NCBI RefSeq assembly: GCF_024746795.1
Contig: NZ_CP080524.1
Location: 4,132,001 to 4,196,000 of the forward strand
Source of the DNA: Mesorhizobium sp. AR10
Lineage (GTDB): Bacteria; Pseudomonadota; Alphaproteobacteria; Rhizobiales; Rhizobiaceae
Length of the DNA: 64,000 nt
Direction of reading: 5' to 3'
The notes beneath the pieces are model-generated. The model was given only the letters and a program-made list of their open reading frames with translations. It had not been told where the DNA came from and searched no databases. Shown here piece after piece: positions 42,899 to 53,795 of this stretch (positions are counted from its first letter, which is position 1; each line of letters begins with the position of its first letter). Both the position numbers and the translations under genes were made by a program.

Positions 42899-45061
42899 AT
42901 GAACCAGCTTGATGAACGCACGCTCGATCCGGCCGTTGCGCTTGCATCGCTCGACGCGACCGCGCCGCGTGAGCCGCACCGGCTGTTTGCACTCAAGCAA
43001 GGCGACTGTTTTGTGGTTGCCGACGCCTATGGCGATATCAGGGGCGCCGGCGACGGTTTTTTCCGCGACGACACGCGCGTGCTCTCCGAATTCCGGCTGA
43101 CCATCGGCGGCAGGCCAACATCGTTGCTCGGCGCATCGCTCAGCCAGGACAATGTGCTCTTCACCAGCAACCTGACCAATCTGCCGATCCAGAGCGCCGC
43201 CGGCCGCGACATTCCGCAAGGCGCGATCCATATCGAGCGCGTCAGGCTGCTCTGGCAAGACAGGCTGTTCGAGCGCATCACCCTGGCCAATTACAGCCGG
43301 GAACATACGACCATCGGCGTCTCGCTGCACTTTGCCGCCGATTTCCGCGACATGTTCGAGGTACGCGGCTCGACCAGGCCCAAGCGCGGGATGGCACATG
43401 CGGCCGAGACGGATGCAACATCGGTTCTGCTTCGTTATGACGGGCTGGACGGGCTGGCTCGCGCGTCGGCGATATCATTCTCGCAGGCGCCGGATCGTCT
43501 GACGGCTGACCGCGCCGATTTCCTGATCACCGTGGCCAAGCGCAGCAGCAACGTGATCTATGTCGAGGTTGGTGCGGAGGCGGCGGATGTGCCCGACCGC
43601 GACCGTTTCCGCGCCTCCGCGGCCCGCGCACGCTTCGGCATGCGTGCCAAGCGCCGCCACGGCGCCACTGTGCACAGTTCGGGCCGTGTCTTCAACGACT
43701 GGGTCGCCCGCGCCCGCGCCGATGTCGCGCTGCTGACCACCGAGCTCGACACCGGTCCCTACCCCTATGCGGGCATCCCCTGGTTTTCGACGGCGTTCGG
43801 CCGCGACGGCGTGATCTCGGCGCTGCAGATGCTGTGGCTCAACCCCGGCCTAGCGCACGGCGTGCTGGCCTTCCTTGCCCAGCATCAAGCGACCGAGACA
43901 TCGCCGTTCAGCGATTCACAGCCCGGCAAGATCATGCATGAGACCCGCAAGGGCGAAATGGCGGCGCTGCGCGAACTTCCCTTCGGCCGCTACTATGGCG
44001 GCGTCGACACCACGCCGCTCTATATCCATCTTGCCTGCGCCTATGCCGACCGCACCGGTGACATGGCGTTCATCGACAGTCTGTGGTCGTCGCTTTGCGC
44101 TGCGGCTGAATGGACTGAGGAAGCAAGCCGCAAAACCGGCTTCGTGACCTATCAGCGCGCCGCCGAATCCGGCCTTGCCAACCAGGGATGGAAGGACAGC
44201 TTTGATTCCGTCTTCCATGCCGACGGCCGCATTCCCAAGGGACCGATTGCCCTCGTCGAAGTGCAAGGCTATGTCTTTGCCGCGTTCCAGGGCCTGGCGA
44301 AACTCGCGCGTCGCCGCGGCGAGGACGAGAGGGCCGATCATTGGGAAGGCCGCGCCGAGGCAATGCGAGCCGCGGTGGAACGCCACTTCTGGATGGACGA
44401 TCTCGACTTCTATGCCCTGGCGATCGACGGCGCCGGCGAGCCCTGCAAGGTGCGGACGTCGAATGCAGGGCATCTTCTCTATGTCGGGTTGCCTGAGCCG
44501 GCGCGGGCGCAGATGGTCGCCGACCAGCTGCTTTCAGCGCCCTTCCACTCGGGCTGGGGGCTGAGGACGCTTGCCGACGATGCCGTGTTCTTCAATCCGA
44601 TGTCATACCACAACGGCTCGATCTGGCCGCACGACACGGCTCTGTGCGGCGCCGGCCTGGCGCGGTTCGGCGAGCGTGAAAGCGTGGTCCGGTTGATGAG
44701 CGGCACATTCGAATCTGCGGTCCATTTCAACATGCGCCTGCCGGAACTGTTTTGCGGTTTTACCCGCGCGCCGGGCGAAGCGCCGATAGCCTATCCCGTC
44801 GCCTGCCTGCCGCAGGCTTGGTCGGCGGGTTCGGCCTTCATGCTGATGCAGGCCTGCCTCGGCCTGGAGATCGACGGCTGGGACGGAGAAATCCGCGTCA
44901 CCCGTCCCAGGTTGCCGATCGGCATCGACACCCTCACGTTGCGCCACCTTGGCGTCGGCACCACGACGGTCGATCTCACATTCCAGCGTGTCGGCGACCG
45001 TGTCGTCGCCTTTCTCGCCGACCGGCATGAAGGACTGGTGCCGCTCATCGTCAGAACCTAG
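42899..45061 (+). CDS. Amylo-alpha-1,6-glucosidase / glycogen debranching-type enzyme
   Basis: A 720-residue protein. The N-terminal domain (about 25-230) carries FRDDTRVLSEFRLTIGGRPT, typical of GDE_N_bis. The C-terminal (alpha/alpha)6 barrel (about 270-700) shows GIPWFSTAFGRDGVISALQM, GGVDTTPLYIHLACAYADRT, and PMSYHNGSIWPHDTAL, which carry the catalytic acid residues of this GH family. It hydrolyses alpha-1,6 branches or related oligosaccharides. It sits between GT4 and otsA, supporting an alpha-glucan and trehalose pathway. Confidence 0.88.
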   Translation: MNQLDERTLDPAVALASLDATAPREPHRLFALKQGDCFVVADAYGDIRGAGDGFFRDDTRVLSEFRLTIGGRPTSLLGASLSQDNVLFTSNLTNLPIQSAAGRDIPQGAIHIERVRLLWQDRLFERITLANYSREHTTIGVSLHFAADFRDMFEVRGSTRPKRGMAHAAETDATSVLLRYDGLDGLARASAISFSQAPDRLTADRADFLITVAKRSSNVIYVEVGAEAADVPDRDRFRASAARARFGMRAKRRHGATVHSSGRVFNDWVARARADVALLTTELDTGPYPYAGIPWFSTAFGRDGVISALQMLWLNPGLAHGVLAFLAQHQATETSPFSDSQPGKIMHETRKGEMAALRELPFGRYYGGVDTTPLYIHLACAYADRTGDMAFIDSLWSSLCAAAEWTEEASRKTGFVTYQRAAESGLANQGWKDSFDSVFHADGRIPKGPIALVEVQGYVFAAFQGLAKLARRRGEDERADHWEGRAEAMRAAVERHFWMDDLDFYALAIDGAGEPCKVRTSNAGHLLYVGLPEPARAQMVADQLLSAPFHSGWGLRTLADDAVFFNPMSYHNGSIWPHDTALCGAGLARFGERESVVRLMSGTFESAVHFNMRLPELFCGFTRAPGEAPIAYPVACLPQAWSAGSAFMLMQACLGLEIDGWDGEIRVTRPRLPIGIDTLTLRHLGVGTTTVDLTFQRVGDRVVAFLADRHEGLVPLIVRT

Positions 45062-45210
45062 CGCAGGATCGTTCGCGGATCGGAAAAGTCGGAACCGATG
45101 GCGCGTTTGTGCGTTGCACAACCATACCCGCGCATGGTGACCTGCCACCAGCGGGTGGCTGCGAATTTTGAAAACAAGAAGAAAACGGCTGCCGGACGGC
45201 CGGAGGTGAG

Positions 45211-46998
45211 TTGGCATTTCCAATGACAGATGGTGTAGACCTGATTTGGCTTTTTATCCTCGCAAGCCTCGGCCTTTCCGCTCTTGCAGTGTTGTTCTCA
45301 ATATCCCGGCAGCGCAGCCACGCTCCGGCGGTTGTTCACACTGCTGGCGAGGACGTGGCTGCGGAAGCCGCGCGCAAGGTAATGCGGGAGTTTGAAAAGA
45401 ACAGCCAATCGGCCGATGCGGCGCTGGTGACGTGGTCGCCCGAAACCTTGCGCAAGATTCTGGCCGACGACCTGCCGGAGGCGCAAGTGATAGTGGTGTC
45501 AAACCGCGAGCCCTACATCCACAACACCAAGGATGAAGGTGGCATCGAATTGCTGGTGCCGGCCAGCGGGCTGGTCTCGGCGCTCGAGCCGATCACCCGC
45601 GCCTGCGCCGGCACCTGGATCGCCTATGGCGGCGGAACGGCAGACCGTCTGACGGTCGACAAGGACGACCGGGTGCAGGTGCCGCCCGGAAATCCGTCCT
45701 ACACGCTGCGCAGGGTCTGGCTGACGGAGGAAGAGCATCAGGGCTACTATCTCGGTTTCGCCAATGAGGGCCTGTGGCCGCTTTGCCATATCGCCTTCAC
45801 CCGGCCGATTTTCCGCGCCTCGGACTGGGAGGCTTATGAGGCCGTGAACCGGAAGTTCGCTGACACGGTGGTTGCCGAAGCGCGCAACGAGCGGCCGATC
45901 GTGCTGGTCCAGGACTACCACTTCGCCTTGCTGCCGCGCATGATTCGCGAGCGCCTGCCCGAGGCGATTGTCATCACCTTCTGGCACATTCCATGGCCCA
46001 ATTCGGAAGTGTACAGCATCTGCCCATGGCGAGAGCGGATCCTGGAAGGCTTGCTCGGCAGCTCCATCATCGGCTTCCATACCCAGTTCCATGCCAATAA
46101 TTTCACCGAAAGCGTCGATCGCTTCCTCGAAAGCCGTATCGAACGGGCCGACGCAGCAATCTCCTATGGCGGACTGACAACATTGGTCCATGCCTATCCC
46201 ATCTCGATAGAATGGCCGGCCGAACTTCTTGCAAAACTGCCCAGCGTCGAGGAATGCCGTGCCAGTGTCCGCGACAGGTTCGGGCTGACCGCAGATGTCA
46301 AACTTTGCATCGGCGTCGAGCGTCTTGACTACACCAAGGGCATTCTCGATCGTTTCCAAGCGCTGGAGGAATTGTTCACGCGACATCCGGAGCTGGTCGG
46401 GAGAGTAGTTTTCCTGCAGATCGCGGCACCCAGCCGAGGGACGCTCCCGGCCTACCAGCAGCTCCACGACGAATGCCACCGCTATGCCGAAGAGCTCAAC
46501 CAGCGCTATGGCAGCGAGGGCTACAAACCGGTCATCATGGTGGCCGAACATCACTCGCAGGAACAGGTCTACGAAATCTATCGAGCCGCCGACATATGCA
46601 TGGTCACCAGCCTGCATGACGGCATGAACCTGGTGGCCAAGGAATTCGTTGCCGCGCGCGACGACGAACAGGGGGTGCTGATGCTCAGCACGTTTGCCGG
46701 TGCCTCGCGCGAACTTCTGGAGGCGCTGATCGTCAATCCCTACGACGCGGCGATGATGAGCGATGTGCTGTTGCAGGCACTGACCATGTCGCCCGACGAG
46801 CAAAGCGAGCGCATGCGGCCGATGCGCGAAATGGTGCGCGACAACAATGTCTACCGCTGGGCCGGCAGCATGCTGCTGGACGCGGCGCGCCTGCGCAAGC
46901 GCGGCGATCTCGACCGGGCCACGGGCGCCGGCGATCGGCCCTCAAACACCGACAACATCATCTCCATCTTCGAGCGCAAGCGGAAGGTGGCGTCATGA
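45211..46998 (+). CDS. otsA: Trehalose-6-phosphate synthase with N-terminal membrane anchor
   Basis: A 595-residue GT20 enzyme joining UDP-glucose and glucose 6-phosphate. Catalytic segments are [63 protein letters not shown] and [11 protein letters not shown]. Unlike classical OtsA (about 470 residues), it carries about 95 extra residues at the N-terminus, including one transmembrane helix (about 11-31, [19 protein letters not shown]) and a helical linker. GGAGGTGAG ends just before a TTG at 45211; an ATG at 45223 is an alternative start. The stop overlaps otsB by ATGA. Confidence 0.9.
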   Translation: MAFPMTDGVDLIWLFILASLGLSALAVLFSISRQRSHAPAVVHTAGEDVAAEAARKVMREFEKNSQSADAALVTWSPETLRKILADDLPEAQVIVVSNREPYIHNTKDEGGIELLVPASGLVSALEPITRACAGTWIAYGGGTADRLTVDKDDRVQVPPGNPSYTLRRVWLTEEEHQGYYLGFANEGLWPLCHIAFTRPIFRASDWEAYEAVNRKFADTVVAEARNERPIVLVQDYHFALLPRMIRERLPEAIVITFWHIPWPNSEVYSICPWRERILEGLLGSSIIGFHTQFHANNFTESVDRFLESRIERADAAISYGGLTTLVHAYPISIEWPAELLAKLPSVEECRASVRDRFGLTADVKLCIGVERLDYTKGILDRFQALEELFTRHPELVGRVVFLQIAAPSRGTLPAYQQLHDECHRYAEELNQRYGSEGYKPVIMVAEHHSQEQVYEIYRAADICMVTSLHDGMNLVAKEFVAARDDEQGVLMLSTFAGASRELLEALIVNPYDAAMMSDVLLQALTMSPDEQSERMRPMREMVRDNNVYRWAGSMLLDAARLRKRGDLDRATGAGDRPSNTDNIISIFERKRKVAS

Positions 46999-47756
46999 CC
47001 AGCCTTCAACCGCTATTGGCGCCGGACCTGCCGGCAGGGCATTGGGCGCTTTTCCTCGACATCGACGGCACATTGCTGGAACATGCCGCTCACCCTGACG
47101 CGGTGTCCGTCAGCGACGAATTGCGCACGCTCCTCGGCACGATCGAACACAGACTCGATGGCGCCGTCGCCTTCATCACCGGCCGCTCGGTCGAAGCCGC
47201 AGACAGGCTGTTTCATCCGTTGAAGCTGCGGGTCGCCGGACTTTACGGACTGGAACACCGGCTGACGCCCGACGGCCCGGTCGAAGTTGCCGATGCTCCG
47301 GCGGATATCGCCGCCCTCGCCGATGCGATCGAAGCCGAACTGAACGATGCCCAGGTCTATATCGAGCGCAAGGGATCTATTCTTGCCATCCATACCCGTG
47401 CGGCGCCGCATCTGCTTGCCCGCGCGACTCATCTTGTCGAACAGGCATTGGCCCAGCTTCCCAAGGGCTATCGGGTGATCCCGGGAAACGCCGGCGTTGA
47501 ACTCATGCCGCTGGAGGCGGCCAAGGGCGCCGCCGTGCGGCGTTTCATGGCAATCCCATCATTTGCCAGCCGGCGGCCGGTCTTCCTCGGCGACGACACC
47601 GCGGATGAAAACGGTTTCGAGGCGATAAACGAAGCGGGTGGCATCTCTATCCGGGTGAAGCCGCGCGGGCCTACCGCGGCAAAATACGTGCTCGACGACG
47701 TGACCGGTGCAATAGGCTGGCTTGAGGCCAATTTCGAAAAATCGCCGGTATCCTGA
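46995..47756 (+). CDS. otsB: Trehalose-6-phosphate phosphatase
   Basis: A 253-residue HAD phosphatase completing trehalose synthesis. Motif I is LFLDIDGTLLEHAAHP, motif III lies in AAKGAAVRRFMA, and motif IV is FLGDDTADENGFEAINEAGG. The cap domain between them is of the usual size. It starts inside the otsA stop (ATGA), ensuring joint synthesis. Trehalose protects rhizobia from desiccation and osmotic stress and is relevant to nodulation. Confidence 0.92.
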   Translation: MTSLQPLLAPDLPAGHWALFLDIDGTLLEHAAHPDAVSVSDELRTLLGTIEHRLDGAVAFITGRSVEAADRLFHPLKLRVAGLYGLEHRLTPDGPVEVADAPADIAALADAIEAELNDAQVYIERKGSILAIHTRAAPHLLARATHLVEQALAQLPKGYRVIPGNAGVELMPLEAAKGAAVRRFMAIPSFASRRPVFLGDDTADENGFEAINEAGGISIRVKPRGPTAAKYVLDDVTGAIGWLEANFEKSPVS

Positions 47757-47961
47757 TCGCCTTCGATGGATCGACAATATCGAATCACCTCGATGGTTGG
47801 AATCAGTCGATCACCCACAAAACCTGATCGATAAGCGCGATTCTCATTGAATATCTTTAAGGTCAAAGCCGGCAAATAGGTTGCTTGCCGGTTCCCCCGC
47901 GTCAGGCTTAGCCTCAGCGATTAACGCGTGAGGGCGCGTTTTGCAAAAGGGGACACCTGCA

Positions 47962-49419
47962 ATGACAATACAAGGCGCATCGCCCGACCTTTACAACGAG
48001 GACCTCGCTCCGGCGAAGGTCCGCAACTGGGGGCCGTTCTCGATCTTCAACGTCTGGACGTCGGACGTTCATAGCCTGTGGGGCTACTATCTCGCGGCAA
48101 GTCTGTTCCTGTTCTGCGGCGGCTTCGTCAACTTCATCATCGCCATCGGCATCGGCTCGCTGATCATCTATGTGCTGATGAACATGGTCGGCTATGCCGG
48201 CGTGAAAACCGGGGTGCCCTACCCCGTGCTTGCCCGCGCCTCCTTCGGCATCTGGGGCGCTAACATTCCAGCCCTGGTGCGCGCCATCGTCGCCTGCTTC
48301 TGGTACGGCGCGCAGACGGCGGCGGCCTCGGGCGCGATCGTGGCGCTGCTGATCCGCACGCAATGGTTCGCCGACTTCAACGCCAACACGCATTTCCTTG
48401 GCCATACCGGCCTTGAAGTGATCTGCTTTGTGGTCATCTGGGGGCTGCAACTGCTGATCATTCAGAATGGCATGGAAACGGTGCGCCGCTTCCAGGACTG
48501 GGCCGGCCCCGCAGTGTGGGTGATGATGCTGATTCTGGCGATCTATCTCTGTGTCAAATCCGGGAGATTTGCCTTCACCAGCGACATCCCGATGGACGTG
48601 CTGCTGGACAAGACCAAAGATGCGGGCGTGCCCGGAACGCCTGGCTCATGGACCTCGCTCTTTGCGGTTGCCGCGATCTGGGTGACCTATTTCTCGGCGC
48701 TCTATCTCAATTTCTGCGATTTCGCGCGCTATGCGCCCGACAAGGCATCGCTGCGCAAGGGCAACATCTGGGGCCTGCCGATCAACCTCATCCTGTTCTC
48801 GCTGGTCGCCGGCGTCACCACCATCGCCGCCTTCGACGTCTATGGCGAAGTGCTGCTGCATCCCGACCAGATCTCGGCCAAGTTCGACAGCTGGTTCCTG
48901 GCAGCGCTCGCGGCCCTGACGTTTGCGGTAGCGACGCTCGGCATCAATGTGGTGGCAAACTTCGTCTCGCCGGCCTTCGACTTCTCCAACGTCTTTCCCA
49001 GGCAGATCGACTTCAAGAAGGGCGGCTATATCGCGGCCGTGATCGCCCTGCTGCTCTATCCCTTCGCACCATGGGAAGGCAGTGCTGCCTCCTTCGTCAA
49101 CATCATCGGCGCGACGATGGGGCCGATCTTCGGGGTGATGATGGTCGACTATTATCTGATCCGGAAGGGTGAGGTCGACGTCGAGGCGCTCTACAGAGAA
49201 GACGGCGAGTTCCGCTTCCAGGGCGGCTGGCACGTCAACGCCTTCATCGCGGCGGGCATCGGCGCGATCTTCTCCTCGATCCTGCCCAACTTCACCAACT
49301 GGCTGCCGTCCTGGTGGGGCGTCTATGGCTGGTTCTTCGGCGTGGCGATCGCCGGGGCGATCTACTTCGTGCTGCGCACGATGGCATTGGGCGCCGGCGT
49401 CAGGACGGCAAAGGCCTGA
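47962..49419 (+). CDS. NCS1-family nucleobase/hydantoin permease
   Basis: A 485-residue inner-membrane symporter with about 12 transmembrane helices. The N-terminus has NEDLAPAKVRNWGPFSIFNV and WTSDVHSLWGYYLAASLFLF, the characteristic helix 1 of NCS1. Later WGLPINLILFSLVAGVTTIA and NFVSPAFDFSNVFPRQIDFK are also family-like. Candidates for substrate are allantoin, hydantoins, uracil or cytosine. No catabolic genes adjoin it, so the substrate stays open. AGGGG precedes ATG 47962. A strong hairpin follows. Confidence 0.88.
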   Translation: MTIQGASPDLYNEDLAPAKVRNWGPFSIFNVWTSDVHSLWGYYLAASLFLFCGGFVNFIIAIGIGSLIIYVLMNMVGYAGVKTGVPYPVLARASFGIWGANIPALVRAIVACFWYGAQTAAASGAIVALLIRTQWFADFNANTHFLGHTGLEVICFVVIWGLQLLIIQNGMETVRRFQDWAGPAVWVMMLILAIYLCVKSGRFAFTSDIPMDVLLDKTKDAGVPGTPGSWTSLFAVAAIWVTYFSALYLNFCDFARYAPDKASLRKGNIWGLPINLILFSLVAGVTTIAAFDVYGEVLLHPDQISAKFDSWFLAALAALTFAVATLGINVVANFVSPAFDFSNVFPRQIDFKKGGYIAAVIALLLYPFAPWEGSAASFVNIIGATMGPIFGVMMVDYYLIRKGEVDVEALYREDGEFRFQGGWHVNAFIAAGIGAIFSSILPNFTNWLPSWWGVYGWFFGVAIAGAIYFVLRTMALGAGVRTAKA

Positions 49420-49427
49420 TCCGCACT

Positions 49428-49450
49428 CGGGGCGGCGCAAGGCCGCCCCG
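49428..49450 (+). terminator. GC-rich stem-loop after the NCS1 permease
   Basis: CGGGGCGGC (49428-49436) pairs with GCCGCCCCG (49442-49450) around a five-base loop, nine bases after the permease stop. A short T-rich sequence (GCTTGTTTG) follows. Probable intrinsic terminator. Confidence 0.7.
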
Positions 49451-49461
49451 ATGCTTGTTTG

Positions 49462-49508
49462 ACCATGATCTTCTCCGAAAACCGGACTCCTCTTTTCGAG
49501 ATCATGGT
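49462..49508. repeat. Rhizobial-type intergenic palindrome
   Basis: ACCATGATCT (49462-49471) and AGATCATGGT (49499-49508) are exact complements flanking CTCCGAAAACCGG and CTTTTCGAG inner segments. From memory, this resembles the RIME/RPE-type palindromic elements scattered between genes of rhizobia. It lies between convergent genes and touches the end of the DUF1697 gene. Confidence 0.7.
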
Positions 49509-49509
49509 T

Positions 49510-50049
49510 CTATCCGCCGACCATCTCGGCCAACCGGCGCACCGTGTTCCAGTTGCGCGAGGTGCCGACGCCGAGACGTTTGTGGCTTGTGGCCGTCAGC
49601 AAGCGCGACGTTGGGGTCTCGCGCGAAAAGAAGACCCAGATGTCGCCGCCGACCGCCTGCATTTTTTCGTCTTTGCCGACACAGGCCTGCAGCGCCGTGA
49701 CGGCCTCGGCCGCAACGGGCTTGCGCATGACCCGCACTGCCACCTGATCGCCGGCTGCAGCCGATTCGGCTGGAAACGGATTGCCGGCGGCAAGCTTCAG
49801 CCAGTCATCGGCGCGACGCACGATGATGTCGACATGGCGGCCGAAGCTCTTTTCGAAGGCTGCTTCCAGCCGCTGTTCCAGCTTGGCGATGTCGCCCGCC
49901 CGCGCTTCGAAGACCAGATTGCCGGTCGCCACCAAGGTGCGTGGGTTCTTCAGCCCGAGGCCTTCGGCCATCGCCTTGAGGTCGGCCATGACCAGCCGGC
50001 GCCCCTCGCCCAGAATGATGCTGTAGAGAAGCGCGACATAGGTCTGCAT
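49510..50049 (-). CDS. DUF1697 protein
   Basis: A 179-residue protein that opens MQTYVALLYSIILGEGRRLV, then LKAMAEGLGLKNPRTLVATG and NLVFEA. The tail TSRNWNTVRRLAEMV is the typical C-terminus of DUF1697. Function is unknown; the fold is alpha/beta with a probable ligand pocket. The stop lies next to the palindromic element, and ATG 50049 lies 19 bases downstream of the pyrG stop, so it may be transcribed with pyrG. Confidence 0.85.
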   Translation of the reverse strand: MQTYVALLYSIILGEGRRLVMADLKAMAEGLGLKNPRTLVATGNLVFEARAGDIAKLEQRLEAAFEKSFGRHVDIIVRRADDWLKLAAGNPFPAESAAAGDQVAVRVMRKPVAAEAVTALQACVGKDEKMQAVGGDIWVFFSRETPTSRLLTATSHKRLGVGTSRNWNTVRRLAEMVGG

Positions 50050-50068
50050 GGGGATGAAGCGGCAGGCG

Positions 50069-51709
<1,641 letters not shown>

Positions 51710-51799
51710 TTAACGCGGCCGAATTGATTCCGCCAGAGAAAAAACCACCGCGAAGGCTTTTTCCCAAGAAGGCGCTTTGATCGTGTGCGAGGCAAAACA

Positions 51800-51824
51800 A
51801 AAGGGCCGGCTGAGCCGGCCCTTT
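51800..51824 (-). terminator. Intrinsic terminator of the L,D-transpeptidase gene
   Basis: AAAGGGCCGGC (51800-51810) and GCCGGCCCTTT (51814-51824) form an 11-bp stem with a three-base loop. On the minus strand it is followed by a run TTTTGTTTT, as expected for a Rho-independent terminator, 20 bases after the transpeptidase stop. Confidence 0.88.
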
Positions 51825-51844
51825 CGGCAATCCAGTTCGAGGCG

Positions 51845-52954
51845 TCAGATGATGACGACCTTGGTGCCCACTCTCACCCGGCTGTAGAGGTCCATGACGT
51901 GCTCGTTGATCATGCGGAAGCAGCCATTGGAGGCGCTGGTTCCGATCGACTGCGGCGCGATGGTGCCGTGGATACGCAGGTGGGTGTCCTTCTTGCCGTC
52001 ATAGAGATAGATGGCGCGCGCGCCGAGCGGATTTTGACCGCCGCCGGGCATGCCGTCCTTGTATTGGCCGTAATGCTTCGGCTCGCGCTTCTGCATGTCG
52101 AGCGTCGGGATCCAGCGCGGCCATTCCTGCTTGTCGCCGACGGCAACCGTGCCCTTGAACTGCAGGCCCTCACGGCCAACCGCAATGGCATAGCGGCGGG
52201 CAGTGAAAGAGGATTCGACGAGGTAGAGGCGGCGGGCACTGGTATCTATGACGATGGTGCCGGCACTGTAGCCCGTGAACTCCACTTCCTGCGGCACGAA
52301 CTCAGGCTTTACCTTGAACTGCTTCTTGGCCTCCCTCTTGGCGAGCACGGCATCGAGCGCTCGCGTCTCGGGAAGCAAGGAAATCGAGGAAGAGGACGTA
52401 CCGCCGAACAGACCGGCGAAAAGACCGACGTTCCGCGGCTTTTGCCCGATCGGCTCGCTGCGCAGTTCGCCATTGTTGCCGGTCAGCGCGACATTCATGG
52501 CCTCGGCCGGGATCGATTCGGCCGACTGGATCGGCACCAGCGGCTCAATCGGCTCGATGATCTTGGTCTTTTTGGCTGGCTTGGCGTCGGCCACTTCGGT
52601 CGCCGCAGGCTTGCCCTTCGAGGCGAGGAAGGCCTGCCGTTGGGCGTCGGCCTTGGCTTTGGCTGCTTCGCGCAGCGCCAGCTTGCGGGCCTCGAGCGCC
52701 TTGGCGCGGGCGGCTTGCTTGTCGGCTACGATCTTGGCCTCGATCTTGCTGATCTGAGCGAGGTCGTCCGACGTCGGATTTTTCTTCTTCTTGAGGAGCT
52801 TCAGCTGCGCCGCATCGCTTTTGGCGGCGACGTTGATGACATCGGTTTTCCCAACCGATTGCGGTGAAGCCATTGCCGGGGTGCCGGCGACGGCTGCGGA
52901 ACTCATGCCGAGTACGGCACAAAACCCCATAAAAATGAAGCTGCGAAGCTGCAT
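51845..52954 (-). CDS. Secreted L,D-transpeptidase (ErfK/YbiS-like)
   Basis: A 369-residue protein. A signal peptide (about 1-23, ending SSAAVAG) is followed by a lysine/alanine-rich, probably coiled or extended region (about 50-115, AKALEARKLALREAAKAKAD) that may span or bind the wall. The C-terminal YkuD domain (about 220-369) has GTIVIDTSARRLYLVES, LRIHGTIAPQSIGTSASNGC and FRMINEHVMDLY, with the active Cys in SNGCFRM. It modifies peptidoglycan or attaches proteins to it. It is placed between secG and pyrG and has its own terminator. Confidence 0.88.
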   Translation of the reverse strand: MQLRSFIFMGFCAVLGMSSAAVAGTPAMASPQSVGKTDVINVAAKSDAAQLKLLKKKKNPTSDDLAQISKIEAKIVADKQAARAKALEARKLALREAAKAKADAQRQAFLASKGKPAATEVADAKPAKKTKIIEPIEPLVPIQSAESIPAEAMNVALTGNNGELRSEPIGQKPRNVGLFAGLFGGTSSSSISLLPETRALDAVLAKREAKKQFKVKPEFVPQEVEFTGYSAGTIVIDTSARRLYLVESSFTARRYAIAVGREGLQFKGTVAVGDKQEWPRWIPTLDMQKREPKHYGQYKDGMPGGGQNPLGARAIYLYDGKKDTHLRIHGTIAPQSIGTSASNGCFRMINEHVMDLYSRVRVGTKVVII

Positions 52955-53153
52955 GGCGAAGATCCGATCGTTCAATGCTTGTTGCCTGCGGCGTCGCCCG
53001 GCGCCCCCCAAGGACGTCGAAAGTGCCGCGCGCAATCTATAATCGAAGTGCCGGAGCGGCCTCAAGCGTGGTGCGCGGTCGAATCTTCGTGATAATGCGG
53101 CATTTGCCGCGACTGTGATCAAACAACCACAGATCGCGGCATCGGATGCCAGA

Positions 53154-53618
53154 CTACTGGTTCGGGACCTGCGGCGTGACCGGCAAGGTGACGCCATTCG
53201 CCGCCGGTGGCGTGGCCGAATCGGTTGCAGGCGGCGTGGCGGGAGCCGTCGCCGGAGCATCGTTGCCGGAAGGCGGCGTCGGTGCCGTGTTGCCCGAAGG
53301 AGGCGTCGGCGCCGTGGTACCCGGCAACTGGTTGAGCACACCCTTGCCTGCGCCGTCCGAGGTTGCGGGCACACGGTCGAGGATGTCGATCGGCTTTTCG
53401 CCATAACGGGCTACGATGGACAAAGTCAGCGAAGTGGCAAAGAAAGCCGCCGCCAGGATCGCCGTCGCCCGCGTCAGTGCGTTGGCGGCACCGCGCGCAG
53501 TCATGAAACCGGAACCGCCGCCGATGCCGAGACCGCCGCCTTCCGAGCGCTGCAGCAGCACCACGCCGACAAGGGCGAGGACGACCATGAGGTGAATGAC
53601 GATCAGTACGGTTTCCAT
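53154..53618 (-). CDS. secG: Preprotein translocase subunit SecG
   Basis: A 154-residue SecG. The first 75 residues hold the two membrane helices and the conserved loop VVLLQRSEGGGLGIGGGSG, with FMTARGAANALTRATAILAA leading into helix 2. The last 75 residues are a proline/threonine/alanine-rich tail containing a repeated unit TAPTPPSGN; typical SecG is about 75-110 residues. Part of SecYEG. Sits downstream of tpiA on the same strand, as in many Rhizobiales. Confidence 0.92.
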   Translation of the reverse strand: METVLIVIHLMVVLALVGVVLLQRSEGGGLGIGGGSGFMTARGAANALTRATAILAAAFFATSLTLSIVARYGEKPIDILDRVPATSDGAGKGVLNQLPGTTAPTPPSGNTAPTPPSGNDAPATAPATPPATDSATPPAANGVTLPVTPQVPNQ

Positions 53619-53795
53619 AGATTATCCTGGCAAGGCCCTGCGCGGCCGCGATTACGGCCGGTGATTTGGAGGCGGCTCAATACAATGCTTTGATGGCATT
53701 TCCAAGCCCGTGGCCGGAATATGGGAAGCAATGCGCCCTTTGCAACGATTTCCGCCGCAGCCCACCCTTCCTGAAGTCCGCAACAGGCTCCGGTT

